From: CAKSST01 sp045535505
Lineage (GTDB): Bacteria > Bacillota > Clostridia > Oscillospirales > Acutalibacteraceae
Direction of reading: 5' to 3'
Assembly (NCBI GenBank): GCA_045535505.1
Contig: JAZSLU010000004.1
Coordinates: forward strand, 1 to 64,000
DNA length: 64,000 nt
The first letter of the stretch is position 1, and each line of letters starts with the position of its first letter. Of the stretch, positions 1-7,494 are shown one piece after another. Both the position numbers and the translations under genes were made by a program. The notes beneath the pieces are model-generated. The model was not told the DNA's origin. It worked only from the letters and a program-made list of their open reading frames with translations, and ran no database searches.

Positions 1-900
1 GATAGCACTTGCGTTTGTAAGGTTTTCCTGCGGCACTGTCGCAAAACCTGCGGTTCTCGTTGTGACCGACTGAAACAAGGATACTTCGATTTTTTGAAAC
101 AAGCTATAATTTCCCATTGTTTGCGGATTGTTATATTCAAACGCAAAAATCAAAGCCGCACCGACAAAAATCAAAATCAGGGTTGCAGTAATCGTAATCT
201 TACTGTGCAGGGTAAGCGCTCTGAAGAATTTCCCTTTCTTTGTTCGTGCCTTTTTCAGCACCCTGATCACATCCCACCAAACGATATAACCGATACCGCC
301 CAAGATAATCAAAGAGCACGTAACAATATTGATAATGGGGTTAAGTGCATAATCGCAAAGACTGTTTTCGGCAATAATATCAATACCCGCATTGCAAAAG
401 GCAGAAACGGAAGTAAAGACCGATATCCATATTCCTTTTGCACCGAACTCAGGTATAAAAACCGTCATATAAAGCAGAGCGCCGATACCTTCTATAATGA
501 GCGTTCCGGTTACAACCTTTTTTACGAACCGAACAAGCCCCGACAGCGAATTCAGATTAAATGCGTCTTGCAAGAGCAGTCTGTCACCGATACCCATTTT
601 CTTGTGCAGAAGGATCATCAGCCCCGACATAATGGTTATAACACCGAGCCCGCCAATCTGAATCAGTATCAAAATCACAACTTGCCCGAAAATGCTCCAA
701 GAGGTAACGGTCGGCGTCACCACCAAGCCTGTAACACAGGTGGAGGTGGTTGCGGTGAAAAGCGCATCTAAAAACGGAGTTGATTTTCCATCGGCAGCGC
801 TTATGGGAAGCGAAAGCAACAATGCGCCTATCAGTATCACGATCAAAAAACTCAGCAATATGATATGTGTTGTAGACACCAGAGGCCGTTGCTTTTTCAT
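1..900 (-). CDS. trkH: TrkH/KtrB-family potassium transporter, 5' part (runs off the left edge)
   Basis: Translating the minus strand from an ATG at 900 gives about 300 residues of a polytopic membrane protein. It has the repeated pore-loop signatures of Trk/Ktr potassium channels: TSTCVTGLVV near residue 50, SVSAFCNAGID near residue 165 and SVTTRTAGFATV near residue 285, each with the filter glycine after a short polar stretch. The role inferred from the family is potassium uptake across the cytoplasmic membrane, gated by a cytosolic TrkA/KtrA partner that is not visible here. The reading frame continues upstream without another ATG to a stop near 995, so 900 is the preferred start. The Shine-Dalgarno is weak (AGGG about 12 nt upstream). 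The C-terminal part lies outside the window. Confidence 0.9.
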   Translation of the reverse strand, partial: MKKQRPLVSTTHIILLSFLIVILIGALLLSLPISAADGKSTPFLDALFTATTSTCVTGLVVTPTVTSWSIFGQVVILILIQIGGLGVITIMSGLMILLHKKMGIGDRLLLQDAFNLNSLSGLVRFVKKVVTGTLIIEGIGALLYMTVFIPEFGAKGIWISVFTSVSAFCNAGIDIIAENSLCDYALNPIINIVTCSLIILGGIGYIVWWDVIRVLKKARTKKGKFFRALTLHSKITITATLILIFVGAALIFAFEYNNPQTMGNYSLFQKIEVSLFQSVTTRTAGFATVPQENLTNASAI

Positions 901-1000
901 AAATTCATCATACACCCTAACTTTATAATACAAAAACAAAATAGAACCGACTTCCTCTGCAGACAGCTGGTTCCATTTACGTCTGCTGTTTCAATCATTC

Positions 1001-1029
1001 ATTATAGCACGCGTTATTATTCCGGTCAA
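1001..1029 (-). promoter_or_regulatory. Promoter of trkH
   Basis: On the minus strand TTGACC (1029-1024) is followed by a 17-nt spacer and TATAAT (1006-1001). This is a near-consensus vegetative promoter about 100 nt upstream of the trkH ATG. Confidence 0.7.
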
Positions 1030-1264
1030 GTTTTGCCGGAATCTTATAAAGCATATATAATGCTTTTTCATTCAATCCACGTATATCCGCCTAAAAAGCA
1101 AATTCAAATAAATAACCGGACAAGTCTATAACTCATCCGGCTTTGTGACAGTTTGAATATTTAGTTTTTGCTGCTCAGAGTATGGATTTCTGACGCGTGC
1201 TTTTAGAAATATGTCCTCCTTTCTAAAAACCGCCGAAAAACCATAAATTTAGGGGCTTGTGTTC

Positions 1265-1324
1265 AATAGGGCAAACTTGCAAAAACCATAGTGTTTATGC
1301 GCCTTTCAGGCGGTTTGCCCTATT
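1265..1324. repeat. Perfect inverted repeat with an inner hairpin
   Basis: AATAGGGCAAAC (1265-1276) and its exact complement GTTTGCCCTATT (1313-1324) enclose 36 nt that contain a second small hairpin (CGCC-TTTCA-GGCG). It lacks a T-run on either side, so it is not an ordinary terminator. It interrupts the abrB-like fragment at 1306-1368. It could be a small transposition remnant or a structured RNA. Confidence 0.5.
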
Positions 1325-1368
1325 ATAACGCATTCCTCAATTCTTCTAACAATACCTGTTGCTTTCAT
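1306..1368 (-). pseudogene. AbrB/SpoVT-type regulator, N-terminal fragment
   Basis: An ATG at 1368 with a GGAG ribosome site upstream starts MKATGIVRRIEE, the hallmark beginning of clostridial SpoVT/AbrB-like transition regulators. The frame then departs from the family after about 12 residues and stops at 1306, inside the inverted repeat. The normal protein continues with the swapped-hairpin DNA-binding sequence, which is missing. It resembles the longer fragment at 3626-3826, so both are probably broken copies of one gene. Confidence 0.6.
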
Positions 1369-1499
1369 ATATAAAATCTCCTTGCTTTACAAATTTGTAC
1401 TGTTAGTATCTGTAAAACAAGGGAATTTATACCGTGGAGATTTACTTTTTATGCTATTTGTGATACACTATATAAAAATAAAAGTAAAGGGATTGTTTT

Positions 1500-2528
1500 A
1501 TGAAAGTTTTGAAATTTTTATCAGGTATTACATTATCTGTTATAATTGCCGCTGTTGCAGTTTTTATAGAAAATCTTTTGCCAATCCATTTAATTGGCGG
1601 TGCTGTAATTGCAATGTTCATAGGTATGATTGTAAATCATTTTATCGGCAAAAACAGTTTTTTTGCATCAGGTATCAAATTTACATCAAAGAAAATACTT
1701 AAATTTGCTATTATATTGCTTGGCCTTTCTCTTAACATCAACACAATTTTACACGTTGGCAAAATGTCACTTGTGGTTATGATATTTACACTTGCAACCT
1801 GTTTCGGCGGAGGTTACTTTATTGGCAAGGCATTAGGACTAAACTGGAAACTTTCTAATCTTATTTCTGCAGGAACAGGAATTTGTGGTGGGTCGGCTAT
1901 TGCCGCTATTGCCCCTACAATCGATGCCGAAGATAGTGATGTTGCTTATTCTATGTCTGCCACATTCCTTTTTGATATGGCAATGATAGTGTTGTTCCCT
2001 ATTATGGGCAGAGCAATTGGTATGGGTGCAGAAGCTTTTGGCATTTGGGCGGGAACAGCCGTTAACGATACGTCTTCGGTTGTAGCTACGGGTTATGCTT
2101 TTTCTGAAGCGGCTGGTGACTTTGCTACTATGGTTAAACTGACACGCACACTTTCAATTATTCCTACCGTTTTAACCTTCGCATTAATTCAAACGAACCT
2201 GAAAAAGAAAGAAGCTATTAAAAGCGGAGAAAATGAAAAAGAAATTAAAACCAATTTTAGCTTTTTCAAAATCTTCCCTTGGTTTATTTTAGGATTTTTG
2301 GCAATGTCAATTGTAGCAAGCATTTTTACTATACCTATCGAAATAGTTACTACAACAAAATCGGTAAGCAAATTTTTAATGGTTTGTGCCCTTGCCGCAA
2401 TCGGTCTTAACACATCATTTAAGGATATGAAAAAATCAGGAATCAAACCTATGATACATGGTTTTATTATATCGGCCCTTGTTGTTATTGTAGCCCTTGT
2501 GGTTGAAATTGCATTGGGAATTGTATAA
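1500..2528 (+). CDS. YeiH/UPF0324-family putative sulfate exporter
   Basis: This 342-residue, highly hydrophobic protein of about ten membrane segments is of the YeiH (UPF0324) type. Family signatures are visible: the glycine-rich GTGICGGSAIAAIAP stretch near residue 125, the AGTAVNDTSSVVA motif near residue 185 and the end segment with AAIGLNTSF. Family members are annotated as putative sulfate/sulfonate exporters, but the substrate is not established. The start has AAAGGGA a few bases upstream. The gene stands alone, is followed by a hairpin terminator at 2536-2557, and no cognate regulator is adjacent; the nearest LysR gene, at 3900, lies beyond the Fic-like gene. Confidence 0.85.
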   Translation: MKVLKFLSGITLSVIIAAVAVFIENLLPIHLIGGAVIAMFIGMIVNHFIGKNSFFASGIKFTSKKILKFAIILLGLSLNINTILHVGKMSLVVMIFTLATCFGGGYFIGKALGLNWKLSNLISAGTGICGGSAIAAIAPTIDAEDSDVAYSMSATFLFDMAMIVLFPIMGRAIGMGAEAFGIWAGTAVNDTSSVVATGYAFSEAAGDFATMVKLTRTLSIIPTVLTFALIQTNLKKKEAIKSGENEKEIKTNFSFFKIFPWFILGFLAMSIVASIFTIPIEIVTTTKSVSKFLMVCALAAIGLNTSFKDMKKSGIKPMIHGFIISALVVIVALVVEIALGIV

Positions 2529-2535
2529 AACATAA

Positions 2536-2589
2536 GCGGAGTGGAAATTCACTCCGCTATTTTTTATATCTTTCTACCACACTATGTAT
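2536..2589 (+). repeat. Hairpin terminator with conserved tail, copy 1
   Basis: GCGGAGTG and CACTCCGC form a stem just after yeiH, followed by a T-run and then a tail (TATATCTTTCTACCACACTA, then TGTAT). The same tail follows similar hairpins at 3635-3685 and 5935-5997. The stem-loop is likely the yeiH terminator. The conserved tail suggests a shared repeat rather than chance. Confidence 0.6.
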
Positions 2590-2630
2590 CGCACACCAAA
2601 ACTTATGTGACCAGTGTCTATGAATAATAC

Positions 2631-2659
2631 TTGACATTTTAGGGAACAATTATTATAAT
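2631..2659 (+). promoter_or_regulatory. Promoter of the Fic-like gene
   Basis: TTGACA (2631-2636), a 17-nt spacer and TATAAT (2654-2659) form a perfect-consensus promoter about 35 nt upstream of the Fic-like ATG. A consensus promoter implies strong expression unless it is repressed. Confidence 0.85.
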
Positions 2660-2683
2660 AAACTTACAAAAAGTTCCCTAAAA
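2637..2683 (+). promoter_or_regulatory. Inverted-repeat operator candidate over the Fic-like promoter
   Basis: TTTTAGGGAAC (2637-2647) and its exact complement GTTCCCTAAAA (2673-2683) flank the -10 box and the likely start site. The placement suits a repressor bound at both arms. In RNA only the part downstream of the start site would exist, so a DNA operator is the simpler reading. The binding protein is not evident. Confidence 0.5.
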
Positions 2684-2694
2684 GGAGTTTCGAG

Positions 2695-3633
2695 ATGAAC
2701 AATTATCCTGAAATACAAGAGTTATTACAGCAAAGAGCAGATTTATATGCACGACTAAATTTATTGGCTTATGATGGTACGCCTGAAATTAAAGAAAACA
2801 AAAGCGGAAAGTATTTATATGTTAGAAAGCGTGTCGGCAGCAGAGTAACATCAACCTATGTTGATGTATATTCTGATATGCTTTATCAATTATTACTTCG
2901 AAACAATGCCGAAGCAAAAGATTTGCGTAAGCAAATTCGCAAAGTTGAAAAAGCGCTTGCCGAAGTTGGTTTTACGGAAAACGAATTATCCCCCAACGTA
3001 ATGCTCAACCTTGATTTTGCTCGAATCAATATGAAATTATCGATTTATGAGCAAGCGGTTTTAGAGGGTGTTGCAACCTCTTTCCCGCAGACCGAAGATA
3101 TCATTGAAAACGGCAAAGTAAACGGCGTTACTGCAACCGATGTACAAAAAATATTAAACCTGAAACACGCTTGGGAATTTATTTTGGATAAAGATGTGCT
3201 ACAGGTAAAAAGTGATTATTCTATTCTTTGCCATATTGCAAAGCTTGTAAATGAGGGCTTTTTTGAAAATGGTGGAAGAATCCGCGGTGTGCCCGTAACC
3301 ATCGGCGGAACTTCATATATTCCGCAACTCCCCATTGAAACAGTCGTTATCGAAAATATATTGTCAATTATAAATTCGGGCAACGAAGCTATTGATATTG
3401 CCATTGAACTTTGCCTCTATTGTATGAAAGCACAAATTTTTAACGATGGAAACAAACGGGCATCGGTGATTTTTGCAAATCATTACTTAATTTCAAAAGC
3501 GGGCGGTTTGCTCGTTATCCCCGAAGCTCAAGTGCCCGAATTTAAGCGATTACTAATTAGATATTATGAAGATAAGGACAATGGTGAAATCAAAGCATTT
3601 TTAAAACAAAACTGTCATAAGAATTTTAGATAA
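2695..3633 (+). CDS. Fic-domain-like protein with altered catalytic motif
   Basis: This protein of 312 residues carries a Fic/Doc-type core in its C-terminal third: QIFNDGNKR at residues 247-255, matching the family motif H-x-F-x-[DE]-[GA]-N-x-R except that the catalytic histidine is Gln247. Phe249, Asp251, Asn253 and Arg255 are kept. Fic enzymes transfer AMP or other phosphate groups to proteins. Without the histidine this one may be inactive, regulatory or chemically different. The N-terminal 100 residues are charged and predicted helical, with no recognised domain. The start has AAAGGAG 8 nt upstream. No antitoxin-like gene is adjacent, so a classic toxin-antitoxin pair is not supported. 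Confidence 0.7.
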   Translation: MNNYPEIQELLQQRADLYARLNLLAYDGTPEIKENKSGKYLYVRKRVGSRVTSTYVDVYSDMLYQLLLRNNAEAKDLRKQIRKVEKALAEVGFTENELSPNVMLNLDFARINMKLSIYEQAVLEGVATSFPQTEDIIENGKVNGVTATDVQKILNLKHAWEFILDKDVLQVKSDYSILCHIAKLVNEGFFENGGRIRGVPVTIGGTSYIPQLPIETVVIENILSIINSGNEAIDIAIELCLYCMKAQIFNDGNKRASVIFANHYLISKAGGLLVIPEAQVPEFKRLLIRYYEDKDNGEIKAFLKQNCHKNFR

Positions 3634-3826
3634 TATAACGAGAGGTGAATTCACCTCTCGTTATATCTTTCCACACACTATGTATAGCCATACAAAACCT
3701 GTCGATTGGTGTCAATGTTGTCAGCAGGGGGTCACCTTCACGAATTCTCATAGTTCTTCTTATTTCTTTCGGTATAACAACACGACCAAGGTCATCAATT
3801 CTACGAACTATTCCTGTTGCTTTCAT
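3626..3826 (-). pseudogene. AbrB/SpoVT-type regulator, truncated
   Basis: From the ATG at 3826 the first 34 codons match the swapped-hairpin AbrB domain of clostridial SpoVT-like regulators (MKATGIVRRIDDLGRVVIPK, then EIRRTMRIREGDPL). After GDPL the sequence departs from the family and reads through the hairpin repeat to a stop at 3626. Full-length members carry another 40-130 residues. The intact DNA-binding half might still fold, so loss of function is inferred, not shown. No strong ribosome site is visible. Confidence 0.65.
3635..3685 (+). repeat. Hairpin terminator with conserved tail, copy 2
   Basis: ATAACGAGAGGTGAA pairs with TTCACCTCTCGTTAT directly after the Fic-like stop codon. The tail TATATCTTTCCACACACTAT follows, matching the copy at 2566-2589. 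The element continues into the abrB-like fragment, whose reading frame ends inside it. Confidence 0.6.
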
Positions 3827-3856
3827 AATATTCAATTCTTCTTATCACATTTTGTA

Positions 3857-3877
3857 GGGGCGATTTGTGAATCGCCC
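3857..3877. repeat. GGGCGATT hairpin repeat, copy 1
   Basis: GGGCGATT (3858-3865), loop TGTG, AATCGCCC (3870-3877). Near-identical hairpins occur at 63031-63050 and, with a different stem, at 53474-53492. Confidence 0.5.
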
Positions 3878-3899
3878 GTTATTGTCAAGTAAGGAGCAT

Positions 3900-4838
3900 T
3901 TATTTTATGACCTCTTTTGCCACCTTAATAAATTCGGTCATCGCTCGTGTGCAATATTTGTTTTGCTTATGAGCAATGTATAAGGTTCTACTGCATTCCT
4001 TGCTAACATTATATAATAATACATTTTCTTTAAAGCGACCGTGTTTGAAAAAGGTGTCTGTAACAAACGATAGACCGATTCCTGTCTCGGAAAGGGCATA
4101 TGATATATTGAGCTGATCCACAAAGAATGTCACATTCGGTTTGATGTTTCCTTTTTCAAAAATTTCCATTGCACGATGGTGCATATCATTACCCGGTTTA
4201 AGAAGTATAAATTTTTCGTTTTTAAATTTTTCTATTGGGATGCATCCGACCGAATCTATGTCAACGGTTCCATTGTATATACTGTCGGGATGTATCTGAT
4301 ATTCTTCTAATCCTGCATTTATTGAGTAATCTTTTGGGACACAAAGTAAAATCTTTTCTTCAACAAGCCCATACTTTTTATATTCATCTATCTCATCAAG
4401 GTTATCAATAATAATATCTATCTGCTCACGCCCAATCAAGTCGAGCAAATTACGTGAATTTGCTTCCACAAGCGAAACGGTTACCTTGGGATATAAGGCT
4501 GTAAATGCATTTATTATTTTTGGAAGTACATATGATGAAAGATAGTTTGAGCCGCCCAGCGTAATTTGTCCCGATTCTAAATATTTAATATCGCGGACTT
4601 TTCTTTTAAAGTCATTTTCAACAGCTATAATCTTTTCTGTGGCGGCAATATATTCTTCTCCCACCTCTGTGAGAATGACACCTTTGCCGGTTCTTTCAAA
4701 AAGTTCTGCACCAATTTCTTTTTCAATATTTTTTATGGCAACGCTCAAGGAAGGCTGAGAAATAAATAATTTTTCTGCCGCACGGGTGAAATTCCCTTCT
4801 TTATACAACGTATATACATATTTAAACTTGCTGAACAT
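3900..4838 (-). CDS. LysR-family transcriptional regulator
   Basis: The 312-residue protein begins with a LysR winged helix-turn-helix (residues 1-60, with the recognition segment SQPSLSVAIKNIEKEIGAEL and the following LFERTGKGVILTEVG). The substrate-binding domain spans about residues 90-300, including the usual GGSNYLSSYVLP beginning. It is divergent from the YitT gene at 4949, with a 110-nt spacer. LysR proteins commonly regulate the divergent neighbour, so yitT is the first candidate target. The effector cannot be told from sequence. Confidence 0.9.
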   Translation of the reverse strand: MFSKFKYVYTLYKEGNFTRAAEKLFISQPSLSVAIKNIEKEIGAELFERTGKGVILTEVGEEYIAATEKIIAVENDFKRKVRDIKYLESGQITLGGSNYLSSYVLPKIINAFTALYPKVTVSLVEANSRNLLDLIGREQIDIIIDNLDEIDEYKKYGLVEEKILLCVPKDYSINAGLEEYQIHPDSIYNGTVDIDSVGCIPIEKFKNEKFILLKPGNDMHHRAMEIFEKGNIKPNVTFFVDQLNISYALSETGIGLSFVTDTFFKHGRFKENVLLYNVSKECSRTLYIAHKQNKYCTRAMTEFIKVAKEVIK

Positions 4839-4888
4839 AAATAGACCTCATTATAGTTTTATTTTATAGATTTTATAATTTAAAAGTA

Positions 4889-4918
4889 TTAGACTATAGT
4901 ATAACATCTGCCTATAAT
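4889..4918 (+). promoter_or_regulatory. Promoter of the yitT-like gene
   Basis: TTAGAC (4889-4894), an 18-nt spacer and TATAAT (4913-4918) lie about 30 nt upstream of the ATG. They sit in the AT-rich region shared with the divergent LysR gene, where LysR-type operators usually fall. Confidence 0.55.
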
Positions 4919-4948
4919 ATAATCAACATATTTTAAAGAGGGTTTATT

Positions 4949-5806
4949 ATGGCTAAAAAAGTAATGGGGTTGCTTGCAATTATAGTGTTTGCATTTTTTG
5001 CGGCAGTAAATTATATTATATTTGTATTTCCAAATCGGTTTGCCCCCGCCGGCATTGACGGAATATGTACAATGATACAAGACCTATTACATATCAATAT
5101 GGGATATCTGTCTTTAATTGTCAATTTACCGCTTATCGGGGCGGCATTTATTGTTTTAAACCGCGAATTTGCTTTAAAGAGTATGTTTTTTATTTTTTCG
5201 TTTTCGCTGTCGGTAGTTTTTCTTGAAACGATAGACCTAACCAATTTTTTGTATTCTACCGACACAGGCACAAGTATTGTATTAGCGCCTGTGGCAGCCG
5301 GAACAATAAGGGGACTTTTATATGTCGCCACATTAAACCTTAACGGCTCTGCGGGAGGAGTTGACATTATATCTGCGCTTATAAAGCATAAACGACCGCA
5401 TCTCGATTTAATGAAAATTATATTCGTTATCAATATGCTTGTTGCTATATGTTCTTATTTTGTGTATGGTATGTCGGTAGAGCCTGTGGTGTGTAGTATC
5501 ATATACTCTTTTATATCCAGCGCCGTTTGCAGCAGACTGCGCTCATCTAAAAATCAAACAGTAAAATTTGAAATCATTACCCAAAAAGCCGAACAACTTT
5601 GCTCAGATATTACAAATAAGCTTCATCAAAAAGCCACCATCATATCTGCGCAAGGCGGCTATTCCCATAAAAAAACGCAGGTTGTTATCTGCGTAGTCAG
5701 GAAAGAAAAAGTGCCTTATATCGAAGAAATGTTGCTCGATTATCAGAATTGTACCGTATTTAAAAGCATTGTCAGCGATTCTATTTCAGGAATAGCATAC
5801 AAGTAA
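4949..5806 (+). CDS. YitT-family membrane protein (DUF161/DUF2179)
   Basis: This 285-residue protein has five or six hydrophobic segments (residues 1-195) typical of YitT/DUF161. The conserved NRFAPAGIDGI and GSAGGVDIISALIKHK motifs are present. A cytosolic C-terminal DUF2179 domain follows (about residues 225-280, HKKTQVVICVVRKEKVPYIE). The function of YitT proteins is not established, although transport or signalling at the membrane is often proposed. The start has AGAGGG upstream. Regulation by the divergent LysR protein is likely from position alone. Confidence 0.85.
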   Translation: MAKKVMGLLAIIVFAFFAAVNYIIFVFPNRFAPAGIDGICTMIQDLLHINMGYLSLIVNLPLIGAAFIVLNREFALKSMFFIFSFSLSVVFLETIDLTNFLYSTDTGTSIVLAPVAAGTIRGLLYVATLNLNGSAGGVDIISALIKHKRPHLDLMKIIFVINMLVAICSYFVYGMSVEPVVCSIIYSFISSAVCSRLRSSKNQTVKFEIITQKAEQLCSDITNKLHQKATIISAQGGYSHKKTQVVICVVRKEKVPYIEEMLLDYQNCTVFKSIVSDSISGIAYK

Positions 5807-5822
5807 ATTACGAGGCGTTTTT

Positions 5823-5933
5823 ATGTATCATTTTATTATAAAAAAACGTAAAAATTATGGGCGGTATAGTCGTTGTGGAAAATGCCGTGTACAACGGCAT
5901 AAGAGTTGGAAAGGTTCTTATATAAATATGTAA
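5823..5933 (+). CDS. Possible small basic protein (36 aa)
   Basis: An ATG at 5823 with GAGG nine bases upstream opens a 36-codon frame rich in Lys and Arg with the segment SRCGKCRVQRHK. It lies just after the yitT stop, in the same direction, so it could be the last cistron of that transcript. A CXXC pair in a basic peptide might bind metal. Nothing else supports it, and the frame overlaps a small palindrome (ATGCCG...CGGCAT), so it may be only part of a repeat. Confidence 0.25.
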   Translation: MYHFIIKKRKNYGRYSRCGKCRVQRHKSWKGSYINM

Positions 5934-5934
5934 T

Positions 5935-5997
5935 AACAGCGGGGTGAAATTTTCATCCCGCTGTTGCTATATATCTCTTCGCCATATTATGTATTGT
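5935..5997 (+). repeat. Hairpin terminator with conserved tail, copy 3
   Basis: AACAGCGGGGTGAAA pairs with TTTCATCCCGCTGTT. The tail TATATCTCTTCGCCATATTA, then TGTAT, resembles those at 2566 and 3662. A further hairpin, AAGTTGC...GCAACTT (6005-6023), lies immediately before the promoter of the next gene. Confidence 0.55.
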
Positions 5998-6022
5998 CCG
6001 GCACAAGTTGCTATGTCGCAAC

Positions 6023-6052
6023 TTGACTTTTTTTGTGGGCTCATGATATAGT
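6023..6052 (+). promoter_or_regulatory. Promoter of the unknown membrane protein gene
   Basis: TTGACT (6023-6028), an 18-nt spacer and TATAGT (6047-6052) lie 48 nt before the ATG. The -35 box overlaps the end of a 7-bp hairpin, which could act as a binding site. Confidence 0.6.
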
Positions 6053-6100
6053 AATCTTGTAAAAAATTTAACAATACGGCTTTGAGAAAGGAACACCATT

Positions 6101-7390
6101 ATGAAAAATTTTCCGCAGAAAATAACGCAAGAAAACTTTAATGATGCAGCAAACAGTGTGCTTTTTGCAAAGGCTTCTATTGAAAGAAATGGAAAGACTA
6201 AAAAGATTGTAAGACCTTTAGGTAATATTTTGTTTGTGTTTTTCAGTTTTCTTTTTGTTTATGGTTCCATTTATAAAAATGTTTCTGCTGAAGAGGTAAT
6301 AGTTTTTGAAAAACTTACACCACTAACAAAAATTTGGTCTTTCTTTGCAGACATTTTAACAAAACCGGATATGAAATGGTATGTTTTTGCCGTTGTATTG
6401 TTGGCGGCTGCATTTGTTATACCTCTTTTAGTTTCGGCAATTGTTAAAATTATTGTTTCTCTAACCAATAAAATAAACTCAACTCAGTTTTTTGACGGCA
6501 GTACAGCGGCCAATGCCAAAAAGTTGCACGTTTTAGCCGCCGAAGTTTATAAAAAATCTTCTAATTATGAAAGCGATTGCTCTAAAACCCCATATAAATT
6601 AGCGTTTGTGTTACTGGTTGCAGCCTTTTTGATATATGCGTTCGTTATTTTAAAAATGATTATGGGCTTAGCGCTTTTTGGCTTTGTTATTGCTATGTTG
6701 CTTTTGTACTGGGTTTATGGTTTGCTTTTCAACCTGTTTGTTACTTTAAATAAATTGTTTTACAAAAAAGTGCGCATACCAAATGTTACTTCCGTAACCG
6801 AACAATTTTGGTTGAGCGTTGACCCCGAAGAAGCAAACCGTCGCAAAGCCGAAGCAGACCGCAAAGCAAAAGAGAAGAAAAAACAACAAAAAGCAACCCG
6901 CCAATCTGCTGCAACATATACATCTACCGAAACTAAGACTATTGATAAGTATGACAGTTTCACCTGGACGGATGAGTATGTTCGCAATAATGAAAGCGAA
7001 TGCTCAAACGTGGCATTGAGCGTATTAAAAGTTTCAAAAGAACTTTTGGCTGAGGGAGATTACAGCGGCGCCGCAGCCGGTTTTGATAAAGTCGTTCGTG
7101 CGCTTGAGTTATTGAAAAATATCGACAGCGAATATTATTTGCCGCCACTTTTTGCTAATTGCTATGCATTGTGCAAAATTTTTGCATTTGGTCTTAACAA
7201 CAAAAATGTTGCTTGTGAGTATGCTAAAAAAGCCTGCGATTATGCTTCAAGATGCAATTCGCAGACTGCCCAAAGAGATTTGGTTATAATGAGAGATTTT
7301 TATGACGCCTTAAGCTCATCAAGCTCATTGAGTAGTTTGGCTGACGAGTTTGATATAGATTTTCCAAATGATGTTTTAAGTATGGGTTAA
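6101..7390 (+). CDS. Membrane protein of unknown function with helical-repeat C-terminus
   Basis: I do not recognise this 429-residue protein. It has a soluble N-terminus, membrane segments near residues 42-60 and 85-125, a pair near 165-215, then a very basic Lys/Arg/Gln stretch (about 245-265) that is probably cytosolic. The C-terminal half (about 290-410) is predicted helical and resembles tetratricopeptide-like repeats (SGAAAGFDKVVRALELLKN, then YALCKIFAFGLNNKNVACEY further on). TPR-like tails usually bind other proteins, so a membrane scaffold is one guess. GAGAAAGGA precedes the ATG. The gene stands alone between two hairpin terminators. Confidence 0.7.
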   Translation: MKNFPQKITQENFNDAANSVLFAKASIERNGKTKKIVRPLGNILFVFFSFLFVYGSIYKNVSAEEVIVFEKLTPLTKIWSFFADILTKPDMKWYVFAVVLLAAAFVIPLLVSAIVKIIVSLTNKINSTQFFDGSTAANAKKLHVLAAEVYKKSSNYESDCSKTPYKLAFVLLVAAFLIYAFVILKMIMGLALFGFVIAMLLLYWVYGLLFNLFVTLNKLFYKKVRIPNVTSVTEQFWLSVDPEEANRRKAEADRKAKEKKKQQKATRQSAATYTSTETKTIDKYDSFTWTDEYVRNNESECSNVALSVLKVSKELLAEGDYSGAAAGFDKVVRALELLKNIDSEYYLPPLFANCYALCKIFAFGLNNKNVACEYAKKACDYASRCNSQTAQRDLVIMRDFYDALSSSSSLSSLADEFDIDFPNDVLSMG

Positions 7391-7428
7391 TAAATTATAC
7401 ATATAAAAATGATATTAAAAATTTAAAA

Positions 7429-7462
7429 AAGCGGAGTGAATTTCACTCCGCTTTTTCGCCGT
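7429..7462. terminator. Hairpin terminator between convergent genes
   Basis: AAAGCGGAGTGAA pairs with TTCACTCCGCTTT, giving a strong stem with A and T runs on its two sides. It suits termination of both the unknown membrane gene and the leftward zinc-ribbon gene. Confidence 0.75.
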
Positions 7463-7494
7463 ATTAAAAACGGTAAATTTGCTTTATTATACAA

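Larger units (their letters stand above)
901..1499. other. Gene-free 600-nt stretch with remnants and inverted repeats
   Basis: No convincing intact gene is present. The stretch holds the trkH promoter, an imperfect hairpin near 1117-1141 and a TTTTAGAAA/TTTCTAAAA inverted repeat (1201-1209 and 1220-1228) around a GGAGG on the minus strand. It also holds a perfect 12-bp inverted repeat (1265-1276 and 1313-1324) and the first codons of an AbrB/SpoVT-type gene. It looks like decayed or transferred sequence rather than one functional unit. Confidence 0.5.

Noticed and set aside
94..771. Rightward 225-codon frame at the left edge
   Set aside because: It is the complement of trkH, whose pore motifs are clear on the other strand.
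1265..1324. Functional cyclic-di-GMP-I riboswitch
   Set aside because: Only the first conserved half is recognisable. The second block is absent, and an exact complement would sequester the first.
2695..3633. Doc-type toxin of a toxin-antitoxin pair
   Set aside because: The catalytic histidine is missing, the protein is much longer than Doc, and no small partner gene lies next to it.
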